NCBI GenBank assembly: GCA_037447655.1
Contig: JBBHKE010000176.1
Location: forward strand, 186,001 to 250,000
Length of the DNA: 64,000 nucleotides
Direction of reading: 5' to 3'
DNA from: Zygnema cylindricum
Lineage: Eukaryota; Streptophyta; Zygnematophyceae; Zygnematales; Zygnemataceae
The position numbers and the translations under genes were made by a program. The notes below the pieces were generated by a model. It did no database searches, was not told the origin of the DNA, and saw nothing but the letters and a program-made list of their open reading frames with translations. Of the stretch, positions 1 to 13,569 are shown one piece after another. The first letter of the stretch is position 1. Each line of letters opens with the position of its first letter.

Positions 1-156
1 CAATAACAAGAATTGTTACCTAAATTACACAAAATATTAGCGATAACAAGAATTGTTACATAAATTACACAAACAATTAGCGATAACAAGAATTGTTACC
101 TAACTTACACAAAGAGTTAGCTATAACATAAATTATTACCTAAATTACACAAACTG

Positions 157-1409
157 TTAGCGATAACAAGAATTGTTACCTAAATTACACAAACAGTTAG
201 CGATAACAATAATTGTTACCTAATTACACAAACAGTTTGCGCTAACATGAATTCTTACCTAAATTACACAAACTATTAGCGATAATAGGAATTCTTACCT
301 AAATTACACAAACTGTTAGCGATAACAAGAATTAATACCAAAATTACACAAACAGTTAGCGATAACATGGATTGTTATCTATATTACACAAACTGTTACC
401 GATAACAAAAATTGTAATCTTAATTACAGAAACAGTTAGCGATAACAATAATTGTTACCTAAATTACACAAAAAGTTAGCGATAAAAGAATTGTTACCTA
501 AATTACACAAATTGTTAGCGATAATAGGAATTGTTACCTAAATTACACAAACTGTTAGCAAAAACAAGAATTGTAACCTAAATTACAGAAATAGTTAGCG
601 ATAACAGGAATTGTTACCTAAATTACACAAACTTTTAGCGATAACAGGTATTTTTACCTAAATTACACAAACAATTTGCGCTAACATGAATTGTTACCTA
701 AATTACACAAACTATTAGTGATAACAAAATTAATACCTAAATTACACAAACTATTAGCGATAACAGGAATTGTTACCTAAATTACACAAACTTTTAGCGA
801 TAACAAGAATTGTTACCTAAATTACACAAACAGTTAGCGATAACAATAATTGTTACCTAATTACACAAACAGTTTGCGCTAACATGAATTCTTACCTAAA
901 TTACACAAACTATTAGCGATAATAGGAATTGTTACCTAAATTACACAAACTGTTAGCGATAACAAGAATTAATACCAAAATTACACAAACAGTTAGCGAT
1001 AACATGGATTGTTATCTATATTACACAAACTGTTACCGATAACAAAAATTGTAATCTTAATTACAGAAACAGTTAGCGATAACAATAATTGTTACCTAAA
1101 TTACACAAAAAGTTAGCGATAAAAGAATTGTTACCTAAATTACACAAATTGTTAGCGATAATAGGAATTGTTACCTAAATTACACAAACTGTTAGCAAAA
1201 ACAAGAATTGTAACCTAAATTACAGAAATAGTTAGCGATAACAGGAATTGTTACCTAAATTACACAAACTTTTAGCGATAACAGGTATTTTTACCTAAAT
1301 TACACAAACAATTTGCGCTAACATGAATTGTTACCTAAATTACACAAACTATTAGTGATAACAAAATTAATACCTAAATTACACAAACTATTAGCGATAA
1401 CAGGAATTT
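157..1409 (+). repeat. 637-bp higher-order repeat, two adjacent copies
   Basis: The ordered set of about 16 monomers at about 157-772 recurs at about 794-1409, a shift of 637 bp. Every irregularity is shared, including the short unit with TTACCTAATTACAC, the AATTAATACCAAAATTAC unit and the AAACAAGAATTGTAACC unit. By eye the copies differ at one clear position (ATTCTTACC against ATTGTTACC near 290/927). This indicates a recent block duplication, for example by unequal exchange, rather than independent monomer turnover. Confidence 0.9.
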
Positions 1410-3404
1410 TTACCTAAATTACACAAACTGTTAGCAATAACAAGAATTGTTACCTAAATTACACAAATAGTTAGCGATAACAAGAATTGTAACCTAAATT
1501 ACACAACTATTAGTGATAACAAGAATTGTTACCTAAATTACACAAACTGTTAGCGTTTACAAAATTGTTACCTAAATAACAGAAACAGTTAGCGATAACA
1601 GGAATTGTTACCTAAATTACACAAACAGTTAGCTATAACATGAATTGTTACCTAAGTTACACAAACTGTTAGTGATAACAAGAATTGTTACCTAAATTAC
1701 AAAAACAATTAGCAATAACAAGAATTGTAACCTAAATTACACAACTATTAGTGATAACAAGAATTGTTACCTAAAATACACATATTGTTAGCGTTAACAA
1801 GAATTGTTACCTAAATAACATAAACTGTTAGCGATAACAGGAATTGTTACCTAAATTACACAAACTGTTAGCGATAACAGGAATTGTTACCTAAATTACA
1901 CAAAGAGTTAGCGATAACAAGAATTGTTACCTAAATTACACAAACAGTTAGCGATAACAATAATTGTTACCTAAATTACACAAACAGTTTGCGCTAACAT
2001 GAATTCTTACATAAATTAAACAAACTATTAGCGATAATAGGAATTGTTACCTAAATTAAACAAACTGTTAGCCATAAAAAGAATTATACCTAAATTACAC
2101 AAACAGTTAGCGATAACAATAATTGTTACCTAAATTACACAAACTATTAGCGATAACAGGAATTGTTACCTAAATTACACAAACTTTTAGCGATAACAAG
2201 AATTGTTACCTAAATTACAGAAACAGTTAGCGATAACATGAATTGTTACCTAAATTACACAAATTGTTAGCGATAACAAGAATTGTAACCTAAATTACAC
2301 AACTGTTAGCGTTAACAAGAATTGTTCCCTAGATAACAGAAACAGTTGCAATAACAGGAATTGTTACCTAAATTACGCAAACTGTTAGCAATAACAGGAA
2401 TTGTTACCTAAATTATACAAACTGTTAGGGAAAACAAGAATTGTTACATAAATTACACAAACTATTAGCGATAACAGGAATTGTTACCTAAATTACACAA
2501 ACTATAAGCGATAACAGGAATTATTACCTAAATTTCACAAACACTTAGCGATAACAAGAATTGTTACCTAAATTATACAAACAGTTCTTGAACAGGAATT
2601 GTTACCTAAATTACACAAACTATTAGCGATAACAAGAATTGTTACCTAAATTACACAAACTATTAGCGATAACAGGAATTGTTACCTAAATTACACAAAC
2701 AATTAGCGATAACAAGTATTGTTACCTAAATTAAAAAAACAGTTAACAATAGCAAGATTGTTACCTAAATTACAAAAACGGTTAGCAATAACAAGAATTG
2801 TTACCTAAATTACACAAACTTTTAGCGATAATACGAAATCTTACCCAAATTACACAAACAGTTAGCGATAACAGGAATTGTTACCTCAATTACACAAACT
2901 GTTAGGGATAACAAGAACCGTTACCTAAATTACACAAACAGTTAGCGATAACAAGAATTGTTACCTAAATTACCCAAACTATTAGCGATAACAGCAATTG
3001 TTACCTATATTGAAAAAACAATTAGCGATAAGAAGAATTGTTACCTAAAATACAGAAACAGTTAGCGATAACAAGAATTGTTACCTAAATTACCCAAACT
3101 GTTAGCGATATCAAAAATTGTTACCTATATTTAAATTACACAAACTGTTAGCGATAACAAAAATTCTTACCTAAATCACAAAAACTATTAGCGATAACAT
3201 GAATTGTTACCTAAATTACACAAGCAATTAGCGAAATCAAGAATTGTTACCTAAATTACACAAATAGTTATAGATAACAAGAATTGTTACCTAAATTACA
3301 CAAACTGTTAGCGATTACAATAATTTTTACCTATATTACATTAACAGTTTGCGCTAACCTGAATTGTTACCTAAATTACAAAACAGTTAGAGATAACAAG
3401 AATT

Positions 3405-6400
3405 ATTACCTAAATTACAGAAACATATTGCGATATCAAGAATTTTTAACTAAATTACACAAACTTTTAGCAATAATAGGAAATCTAACCTAAATTACAC
3501 AAACAGTTAGCGATAACAATAATTGTTACCTAAATTACACAAAGAGTTTGCGCTAACCTGAATTCTTACCTAAATTACACAAACTATTAGCGATAACAAG
3601 AATTGTTACCTAAATTACACAAACTATTAGCGATAACAGGAATGGTTACCTAAATTAAACAAACTATTAGCCATAACAAGAATTAATACCTAAATTACAC
3701 AAACAGTTAGCGATAACAAGAATTGTTACCTAAATTACACAAACTGTTAGTGATAACAGGAATTGTAATCTTAATTACACAAATTGTTACGGATAACAAG
3801 AATTATAACCTAAATTACACAAACTGTTAGCAAAAACAGGAACTGTTACCTATATTACACAAACATTTAGCAATAACAATAATTGTTACCTAAATTACAC
3901 AAACAGTTAGCGATAACAAAAATTGTTACCTAACTTACACAAACAGTTAGCGATAACAATAATTATTACCTTAATTACAGAAAGAGTTAGCGATACCACG
4001 AGTTGTAATCTAAATTACACAAATTTCTAGGGATAACAAGAATTGTTACCTATATAACACAAACTGTTAGCAATAAAAGAAGTGTTACCTAAATTACACA
4101 AACAGTTAGCGATAATAAGAATTGTTACCTAAATTACAAAAAAAGTTAGCGATAACAGGAATTGTTACATAAATTACACAAACTGTTAGTGATAACAAGA
4201 ACAATTAACTAAATTACACAAACAATTAGCGATAACAAGAATTGTTACCTAAATAACCCAAACTATTAGCGATAACAGGAATTGTTATCTAAATTACACA
4301 AATAATTAGCTATAACAAGAATTGTTACCTAAATTACATAACACTTAGTGATAGCAAGAATTGTTACCTAAATTACACAAACAGTTAGCGATAACATGAA
4401 TTGTTACCTAAATTACACAAAATGTTAGCGATAACAAGAATTGTAATCTAAATTACACAAATTGTTAGCGATAACAAGAATTGTAATCTAAATTACACAA
4501 ACTGTTAGTGATAACACAAATTGTTACCTAAATTACACAAACTATTAGCGATAACTGGAATTGTTACCTAAATTACACAAACTTTTAGCGATAACAGTAA
4601 TTCTTACCTAAATTACACAAACAGTTAACGATATCAAGAACTTTTACCAAAATTACACAAAGAGTTTGCGGTAACATGAATTGTTACCTAAATTACACAA
4701 ACTATTAGCGATAATAAGAATTGTTACCTAAATTACACAAACTATTAGCGATAACAGGAATTGTTACCTAAATTACACAGACTATTAGCGATAACAAGAA
4801 TTGTTACCTAAATTACACAAATAGTTAGCGATAACAATAATTGTTACCTAAATTACACAAATTGTTAGCGATAACAAGAATTGTTACCTAAATTACAGTA
4901 ACAGTTAGCGATAACAAGAATTGTTACCTAAATTACACAAACTATTAGTGATAATAGGAATTATTACCTAAATTACACAAACTGTTAGCGATAACAAAAA
5001 TTGTAACCTAAATTACAGAAACAGTTAGCAATAACAGGAATTGTTACCTAAATTACACAAACTTTTAGCGATAACAGGAATTGCTACCTAAAGTACATAA
5101 AACACTTAGCGATAAGAGAAATTGTTACCTAAATTACACAAAATTTTAGCGATAACAGGAATTCTTACCTAAATTACACAAACAGTTTGCGCTAACATGA
5201 ATTGTTACCTAAATTACACAAACTATTAGCGATAACAAAATTAATACCTAATTACACAAACTATTAGCGATAACAGGAATTCTTACCTAAATTACACAAA
5301 CTGTTAGCAATAACAAGAATTGTTACCTAAAATACACAAACAATTAGCGATAACAAGAATTGTTACCTAAATTACACAAACTATTAGCGATAACAGGAAT
5401 TGTTACATAAATTACACAAACAATTAGAGATAACAAAAATTGTTACCTAAATTTCACAAACAGTTAGCTATAATATAAATTGTTATCTAAATTACACAAA
5501 TTGTTAGCGAAAACAAGACTTGTTACCTAAATTACACAAACAGTTAGTGATACTAATAATTCTACCCTAAATTACACAACTGTTAGCGTTAACAAGAATT
5601 GTTACCTAAATAACACAAAACAGTTAGCGATAACAGAAAATGTTACCTAAATTACACAAACTGTTAGCGATAACAGGAATTGTTACCTAAATTATATAAA
5701 CTATTAGCGATAACAAGAATTGTTACCTAAATTACACAAACTATTAGCAATAACAGGATTTGTTACCTAAATTACACAAACTATTAGCGATAACAGGAAT
5801 TGTTACCTAAATTACACAAACTTTTAGCGATGACAGGAATTCTTATCTAAATTACACAAACACTTAGCGATAACAAGAATTGTTACCTAAATTATACAAA
5901 CAGTTTGCGCGAACATGAATTGTTACCTAAATTACACAAACTATTAGCGATAACAATAATTGTTACCTTAATTACACAAACTATTAGCGATAACAGGAAT
6001 TGTTACCTAAATTACACAAACAATTAGCGATAACAAGAATTGTTACCTAAATTACACAAACAGTTAGCGATACCAGGAATTGTTACCTAAATTACACAAA
6101 CTATTATCAATAACAGGAATTGATACCTAAATTACACAAACTATTATCAATAACAAGAATTGTTACCTAAATTACACAAACTATTATCAATAACAAGAAT
6201 TGGTACCTAAATTACAGAAACATATTGCGATATCAAGAATTTTTAACTAAATTACACAAACTTTTAGCAATAATAGGAAATCTTACCTAAATTACACAAA
6301 CAATTAGCGATAACAATAATTGTTACCTAAATTACAAAAAGAGTTTGCGCTAACCTGAATTCTTACCTAAATTACACAAACTATTAGCGATAACAAGAAT

Positions 6401-6650
6401 TGTTACCTAAATTGCACAAACTATTAGCGATAACAGGAATTGTTACCTAAATTAAACAAACTGTTAGCCATAACAAGAATTAATACCTAAATTACACAAA
6501 CAGTTAGCGATAACAAGAATTGTTACCTAAATTACAAAAACAGTTAGCGATAACAGAAATTGAAATCTTAATTACACAAATTGTTATGGATAACAAGAAT
6601 TGTTACCTAAATTATACAAACTGTTTGCAATAACAGGAACTATTACCTAA
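3405..6650 (+). repeat. Duplicated satellite segment at a 2,797-bp shift
   Basis: The stretch at about 3405-3860 recurs at about 6202-6650. Shared rare units include CAGAAACATATTGCGATATC, GAATTTTTAACTAAATTAC, AATAATAGGAAATCT and GAGTTTGCGCTAACCTG. The measured shift is 2,797 bp at two separate markers (3418 to 6215 and 3544 to 6341), close to 70 monomers. The sequence between the copies does not repeat as a whole. Confidence 0.8.
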
Positions 6651-9600
6651 ATTACACAAACAGTTAGCGATAACAAGAAATGTTACCTAAATTACACAAA
6701 CAGTTAGCGATATCAAGAATTGTTACCTAAGTTTCACAAACTATTAGCGATAACAGAAATTGTTACCTAAATTACTCAAACTGTTTTGAATAACAAGAAT
6801 TGTTACCCAAATTAAAGAAAAGAGTTAGCGATAACATAAATTATTATCTAAATTAAAGAAACTGTTAGCGATAACGGGAATTGTAATCAAAATTGCACAA
6901 ATTTTTAAGGATAACAAGAATTGTTACCTTAATTACACAAACAGTTAGCGATAACAAGAATTTTAACCTAAATTACACAAAAAGTTAGCGATAACAGGAA
7001 TTGTTACCTAAATTACACAAACTGTTAGGGATAACAAGAACCGTTACCTAAATTACACAAATAGTTAGCGATAACAAGAATTGTTACCTAAATTACCCAA
7101 ACTATTAGCGATAACAGGAATTGTTACCTAAAATGAATAAACAATTAGCGATAAGAACAATTGTTACCTAAAATACAGAAACAGTTAGCGATAACAAGAA
7201 TTGTTACCTAAATTACACAAACTGTTAGCGATATCAAAAATTGTCACCTATATTACACAAACAGTTTGCGCTAACATAAATTGTTACCTAAATTACACAA
7301 ATTAATAGCGATAACAACAATTGTTACCTAAATTAAACAAACTATTAGCGATAACAAGAATTGTTACCTAAATTACACAAACTATTAGCGATAACAAGAA
7401 TTGTTACCTAAATTACAGAAACAGTTAGCGATAATAGGAATTGTTACCTAAATTACAGAAACAATTAGCGATAACAGGAATTGTTATCTAAATTACACAA
7501 ACTGTTAGCGATTAGAAGAATTGTAATCTAAATTACACAAACTGTTTGCGCTAACATGAATTGTTACCTAAATTACACAAACTATTAGCGATAACAAACA
7601 GTTACTTAAATTATAAAAACAATTAGTGATAACAAGAATTGTTACCTAATTTACACAAACTTTTAGCGATAACACGAATTGTTACCTAAATTACACAAAG
7701 TGTTAGCGATAACAAGAATTGTTACCTAAATCACACAAACTATTAGCGATAACATGAATTGTTACCTAAATTACACAAGCAATTAGCGAAATCAAGAATT
7801 GTTACCTAAATTATTCAAATAGTTATCGATAAGAAGAATTATTACCTAAATTACACAAACTGTTAGCGATTACAAGAATTTTTACCTATATTACATTAAC
7901 AGTTTGCGCTAACATGAATTGTTACCTAAATTACAAAACAGTTAGAGATAACAAGAATTGTTACCTAAATTACACAAACAGTTAGCAATAACATGAATTG
8001 TTATCAAAATTACACAAACTGTTACTGTAACAGGAATTGTAAACTTAATTACACAAATTGTTACGGATAACAAGAATTGTAACCTAAATTACACAAGCTG
8101 TTAGCAAAAACAGGAACTGTTACCTATATTACTCAAACAGTTAGCGATAACAATAACTGTTACCTAAATTACACAAACAGTTAGCGATAACAAGAATTGT
8201 TACCTAAATTACACAAACTGTTAGTGATAACAAGAACTATTACCTAAATTACACAAACAGTTAGCGATATCAAGATTGTTATCCAAATTACACAAACTAT
8301 TAGCGATAACAGAAATTGTTACCTAAATTACACAAACTGTTAGAGATAACAAGAATTGTTACCCAAATTAAAAAAAAGAGTTTGCGATAACATAAATTAT
8401 TATCTAAATTACAGAAACTGTTAGCGATAACGGGAATTGTAATCTAAATTGCACAAATTTTTAAGGATAACAAGAATTGTTTCCTAAATTAGACAAACTG
8501 TTAGCAATAACAAGAACTGTTACCTAAATTACAGAAACAGTTAGCGATAACAAGAATTATTACCTAAATTACAGAAAAAGTGAGCGATAACAGGAATTGT
8601 TACCTAAATTACACAAACTATTAGGGATAACAAAATTCGTTACCATTATTACACAAACAGTTAGCGATAACAAGAATTGTTACCTAAATTACCCAAACTA
8701 TTAGCGATAACAGGAATTGTTACCTAAATTACACAAACAATTAGCAATAAGAAGAATTGTTACCTAAAATACACAAACAGTTAGCGATAACAAGAATTGT
8801 TACCTAAATTACACAAACTGTTAGCGATATCAAAAATTGTTACCTATATTACACAAACAGTTTGCGCTAACATGAATTGTTACCTATATTACACAAACTA
8901 TTAGCGATAACAACAATTGTTACCTAAATTACACAAACTATTAGGGATAACAGGAATTGTTACCTAAATTACACAAACTGTTAGCGATTAGAAGAATTGT
9001 AATCTAAATTACACAAACTGTTTGCGCTAACATGAATTGTTACCTAAATTAAACAAACTTTTAGCAATAACAAACAGTTACTTAAATTATACAAACAATT
9101 AGTGATACCAAGAATTCTTACTTAATTTACACAAACTTTTAGCGAAAACAGGAATTGTTACCTAAATTACAGAAACAGTTAGCGATAACAGGAATTGTTA
9201 TCTAAATTACACAATCTGTTAGCAATTAGAAGAATTGTAATCTAAATTACACAAACTGTTTGCGCTAACATCAATTGTTACCTAATTTACACAAACTTTT
9301 AGCGATAACAGGAATTGTTACCTCAATTACACAAACTGTTAGCGATAACAAGAATTGTTACCTAAATCACACAAACTATTAGCGATAACAAGTATTGTTA
9401 CCTAAATTACACAAGCAATTAGCGATAACAAGAATTGTTACCTAAATTACACAAACAGTTATCGATAACAGGAATTGTTACCTAAATTTCACAAACTGTT
9501 AGCGATTACAAGAATTTTTACTTATATTACATTAACAGTTTGCGCTAACTAAAAAAACCCTAAATTACAGAAACAGTTAGCGATAACAAGAATTGTTACC

Positions 9601-10171
9601 TAAATTACACAAACTGTTAGGGATAATATGAATTGTAATCTTAATTACACAAATTGTTACGGATAACAAGAATTGTAACCTAAATTACACAAACAATTAG
9701 CAAAAACAGGAACTGTTACCTAAATTACACAAATAGTTAGCGATAACAAGAATTGTTACCTAAATTACACAAACAGTTAGTGATAACAAGAATTGTTACC
9801 TAAATAACAGAAACATTTAGCGATAACAAGAATTGTTACCTAAATTACACAAACTTTTAGCGATAACAGGAATTATTACCTAAATTATAGAAACAGTTAG
9901 CGATAACAAGAATTGTTACCTAAATTACACAAACTGTTAGCGATACCACGAATTGTAATCTAAATTACACAAATTTTTAGGGATAACAAGAATTGTTACC
10001 TATATTACACAAATAGTTAGCAAAAACAGGAATTGTTACCTATATTACACAAACAGTTAGCGATAACAATAATTGTTACCTAAATTACACAAACAGTTAG
10101 CGATAACAATAATTATGACCTAAATTACACAAACTTATTGCGATAATAGGAATTGTTACCTAAATAATATA

Positions 10172-12705
10172 CACTATTAGCGATAACTGGAATTGTTACC
10201 TAAATTACACAAACTTTTAGCAATGACAGGAATTCTTATCTAAATTACACAAACACTTAGCGATAAAAAGAATTGTTACCTAAATTATACAAACAGTTTG
10301 CACGAACATGAATTGTTACCTAAATTACACAAACTATTAGCGATAACAAGAATTATTACCTTAATTACACAAACTATTAGCGATAACAGGAATTGTTACA
10401 TAAATTACACAAACAATTAGCGATAACAAGAATTGTTACCTAAATTACAAAAACAGTTAGCGATAACAAGATTTGTTACCTAAATTACACAAACTATTAG
10501 CAATAACAAAAATTGATACCTAAATTACACAAACTTTTAGCGATAACAAGAATTGTTACCTAAATTACAGAAACATATAGCGATAACAAGAATTGTTACC
10601 TAAATAACACAAACTTTTAGCGATAATAAGAAATCTTACCTAAATTACACAAACTGTTAGCGATAAAAAGAATTGTTACCTAAATTATAGAAACAGTTAG
10701 CGATAACATGAATTTTTATCTAAATTGCACAAACTGCTAGCGATAACAGGAACTGAAATCTTAATTACACAAATTGTTACGGATAACAAGAATTTTTACC
10801 TAAATTACACAAACTGTTTGCAATAACAGGAACTGTTACCTAAATTACACAAACAGTTAGCGATAACAAGAATTGTTACCTAAATTACACAAACAGTTAG
10901 CGATAATAAGAATTGTTACCTAAATTACACAAACAGTTAGCGATATCAAGAATTGTTATCTAAATTACACAAACTATTAGCGATAACAGAAATTGTTACC
11001 TAAATTACACAAACTGTTAGGGATAACAAGAATTGTTACCCAAATTAAAGAAAAGAGTTTGCGATAACATAAATTATTATCTAAATTACAGAAACTGATA
11101 GCGATAAGGGGAATTGTAATCTAAATTGCACAAATTTTTAAGGATAACAAGAATTGTTACCTAAATTACACAAACAGTTAGCGATAACAAGAATTTTTAC
11201 CTAAATTACAGAAAAAGTGAGCGATAACAGGAATTGTTACCTAAATTACACAAACTATTAGGGATAACAAAATTCGTTACCTATATTACACAAACAATTA
11301 GCGATAACAAGAATTCTTACCTAAATTACCCAAACTATTAGCGATAACAGGAATTGTTACCTAAATTACACAAACAATTAGCGATAAGAAGAATTATTAC
11401 CTAAAATACACAAACAGTTAGCGATAACAGAAATTGTTACCTAAATTACACAAACTGTTAGCGATATCAAAAATTGTTACCTATATTACACAAACAATTT
11501 GCGCTAACATGAATTGTTACCTAAATTACACAAACTATTAACGATAACAACAATTGTTACCTAAATTACACAAACTATTAGCGATAACAAGAATTGTTAC
11601 CTAAATTACACAAACTGTTAGCGATTAGAAGAATTGTAATCTAAATTACACAAACTGTTTGCGCTAACATGAATTGTAACCTAAATTACACAAACTTTTA
11701 GCAATAACAAACAGTTACTTAAATTATACAAACAATTAGTGATACCAAGAATTGTTACCTAATTTACACAAACTTTTAGCGATAACAGGAATTGTTTCCT
11801 AAATTACAGAAACAGTTAGGGATAACAGGAATTGTTATCTAAATTACACAATCTGTTAGCGATTAGAAGAATTCCTACCTAAATTACACAAACAGTTAGC
11901 GATAACAATAATTATTACCTAAATTACACAAACTTATAGCGATAATAGGAATTGTTACCTAAATTACATACACTGTTAGCGATAACAAGAATTGTTACCT
12001 AATTTACACAAACTTTTAGCGATAACAGGAATTGTTACCTCAATTAAACAAACTGTTAGCGATAACAAGAATTGTCACCTAAATCACACAAACTATTAGC
12101 GATAACAAGTATTGTTACCTAAATTACACAAGCAATTAGCGATAACAGGAATTGTTACCTAAATTACACAAACAGTTATCGATAACAGGAATTGTTACCT
12201 AAATTACACAAACTGTTAGCGATTACAAGAATTTTTACTTATATTACATTAACAGTTTGCGCTTACATGAATTGTTACCTAAATTACAGAAACAGTTAGC
12301 AATAACAATAATTGTTACCTAAATTATAGAAACAGTTAACGATAACATGAATTGTTATCTAAATTACACAAACTGTTAGGGATAACATGAATTGTAATCT
12401 TAATTACACAAATTGTTACGGATAACAAGAATTGTAACCTAAATTACACAAACAGTTAGCAAAAACAGGAAATGTTACCTATATTACACAAACAGTTAGC
12501 GATAACAAGAATTGTAACCTAAAATACACAAACAGTTAGCGATAACAATAATTATTACCTAAATTACACAAACTTTTAGCGATAATAGGAATTGTTACCT
12601 AAATTACATAAACTGTTAGCGATAACAAGAATTGTTATCTAAATAACAGAAACATTTAGCGATAACAAGAATTGTTACCTAAATTACACAAACTTTTAGC
12701 GATAA
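10172..12705 (+). repeat. Segmental duplication inside satellite, copy 1 (about 2.5 kb)
   Basis: Starting at an ACTATTAGCGATAACTGG unit, the order of monomer variants here is repeated from about 13570 onward, at a shift of 3,393-3,398 bp. Diagnostic shared units include ATGACAGGAATTCTTATC, CAGTTTGCACGAACATG (10294 and 13691), ACCCAAATTAAAGAAAAGAG (11038 and 14435) and TTATCTAAATAACAGAAAC (12635 and 16028). A few scattered substitutions separate the copies. Confidence 0.88.
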
Positions 12706-13569
12706 CAGGAATTGTTACCTAAATTACAGAAACAGTTAGCGATAACAATAATTGTTACCTAAATTACACAAACTGTTAGCGATACCACAAATTGTAATCT
12801 AAATTACACAAATTTTTAGGGATAACAAGAATTGTTACCTATATTACACAAACACTTAGCAAAAACAGGAATTGTTTCCTATATTACACAAACAATTAGT
12901 GATAACAATAATTGTTACCTAAATTACACAAACAGTTAGCGATAACAATAATTATTACCTAAATTACACAAACTTATAGCGATAATAGGAATTGTTACCT
13001 AAATTACATACACTGTTAGCGATAACAAGAATTGTTACCTAAATTACACAAACTGTTAGCGATACCACGGTTTGTAATCTAAATTACACAAATTTTTAGG
13101 GATAACAAGAATTGTTACCTATATTACACAAATAGTTAGCAAAAACAGGAATTGTTACCTATATTACACAAACAGTTAGCGATAACAATAATTGTTACCT
13201 AAATTACACAAACAGTTAGCGATAACAATAATTATTACCTAAATTACACAAACTTATAGCGATAATAGGAATTGTTACCTAAATTACATACACTATTAGC
13301 GATAACAAGAATTGTTACCTAAATTACACAAACTGTTAGCGATAACAAGAATTGTAACCTAAATTACACAAACAGTTAGCGATAACAATAATTATTACCT
13401 AAATTACACAAACTTTTAGCGATAATATGAATTGTTACCTTAATTACATAAACTGTTAGCGATAACAAAAAGTGTTACCTAAATTATACAAACAATTAGT
13501 GATAACAAGAATTGTTACCTAAATTACACAAACTGTTTGCGATAACAAGAATTGTTACCTAAATTACAC

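Noticed and set aside
3284-3493. Open frame of 69 codons in the satellite
   Set aside because: It is made wholly of satellite units with chance loss of stop codons; no start context, domain or codon bias supports a gene.
9541-9570. AAAAAAACCCTAAATTAC, resembling the plant telomere repeat CCCTAAA
   Set aside because: Single occurrence made from the satellite's own CCTAAA after a local A-run change; other CCCTAAA cases (near 5563, 26188 and 33412) are one-base satellite variants. There is no telomere array.
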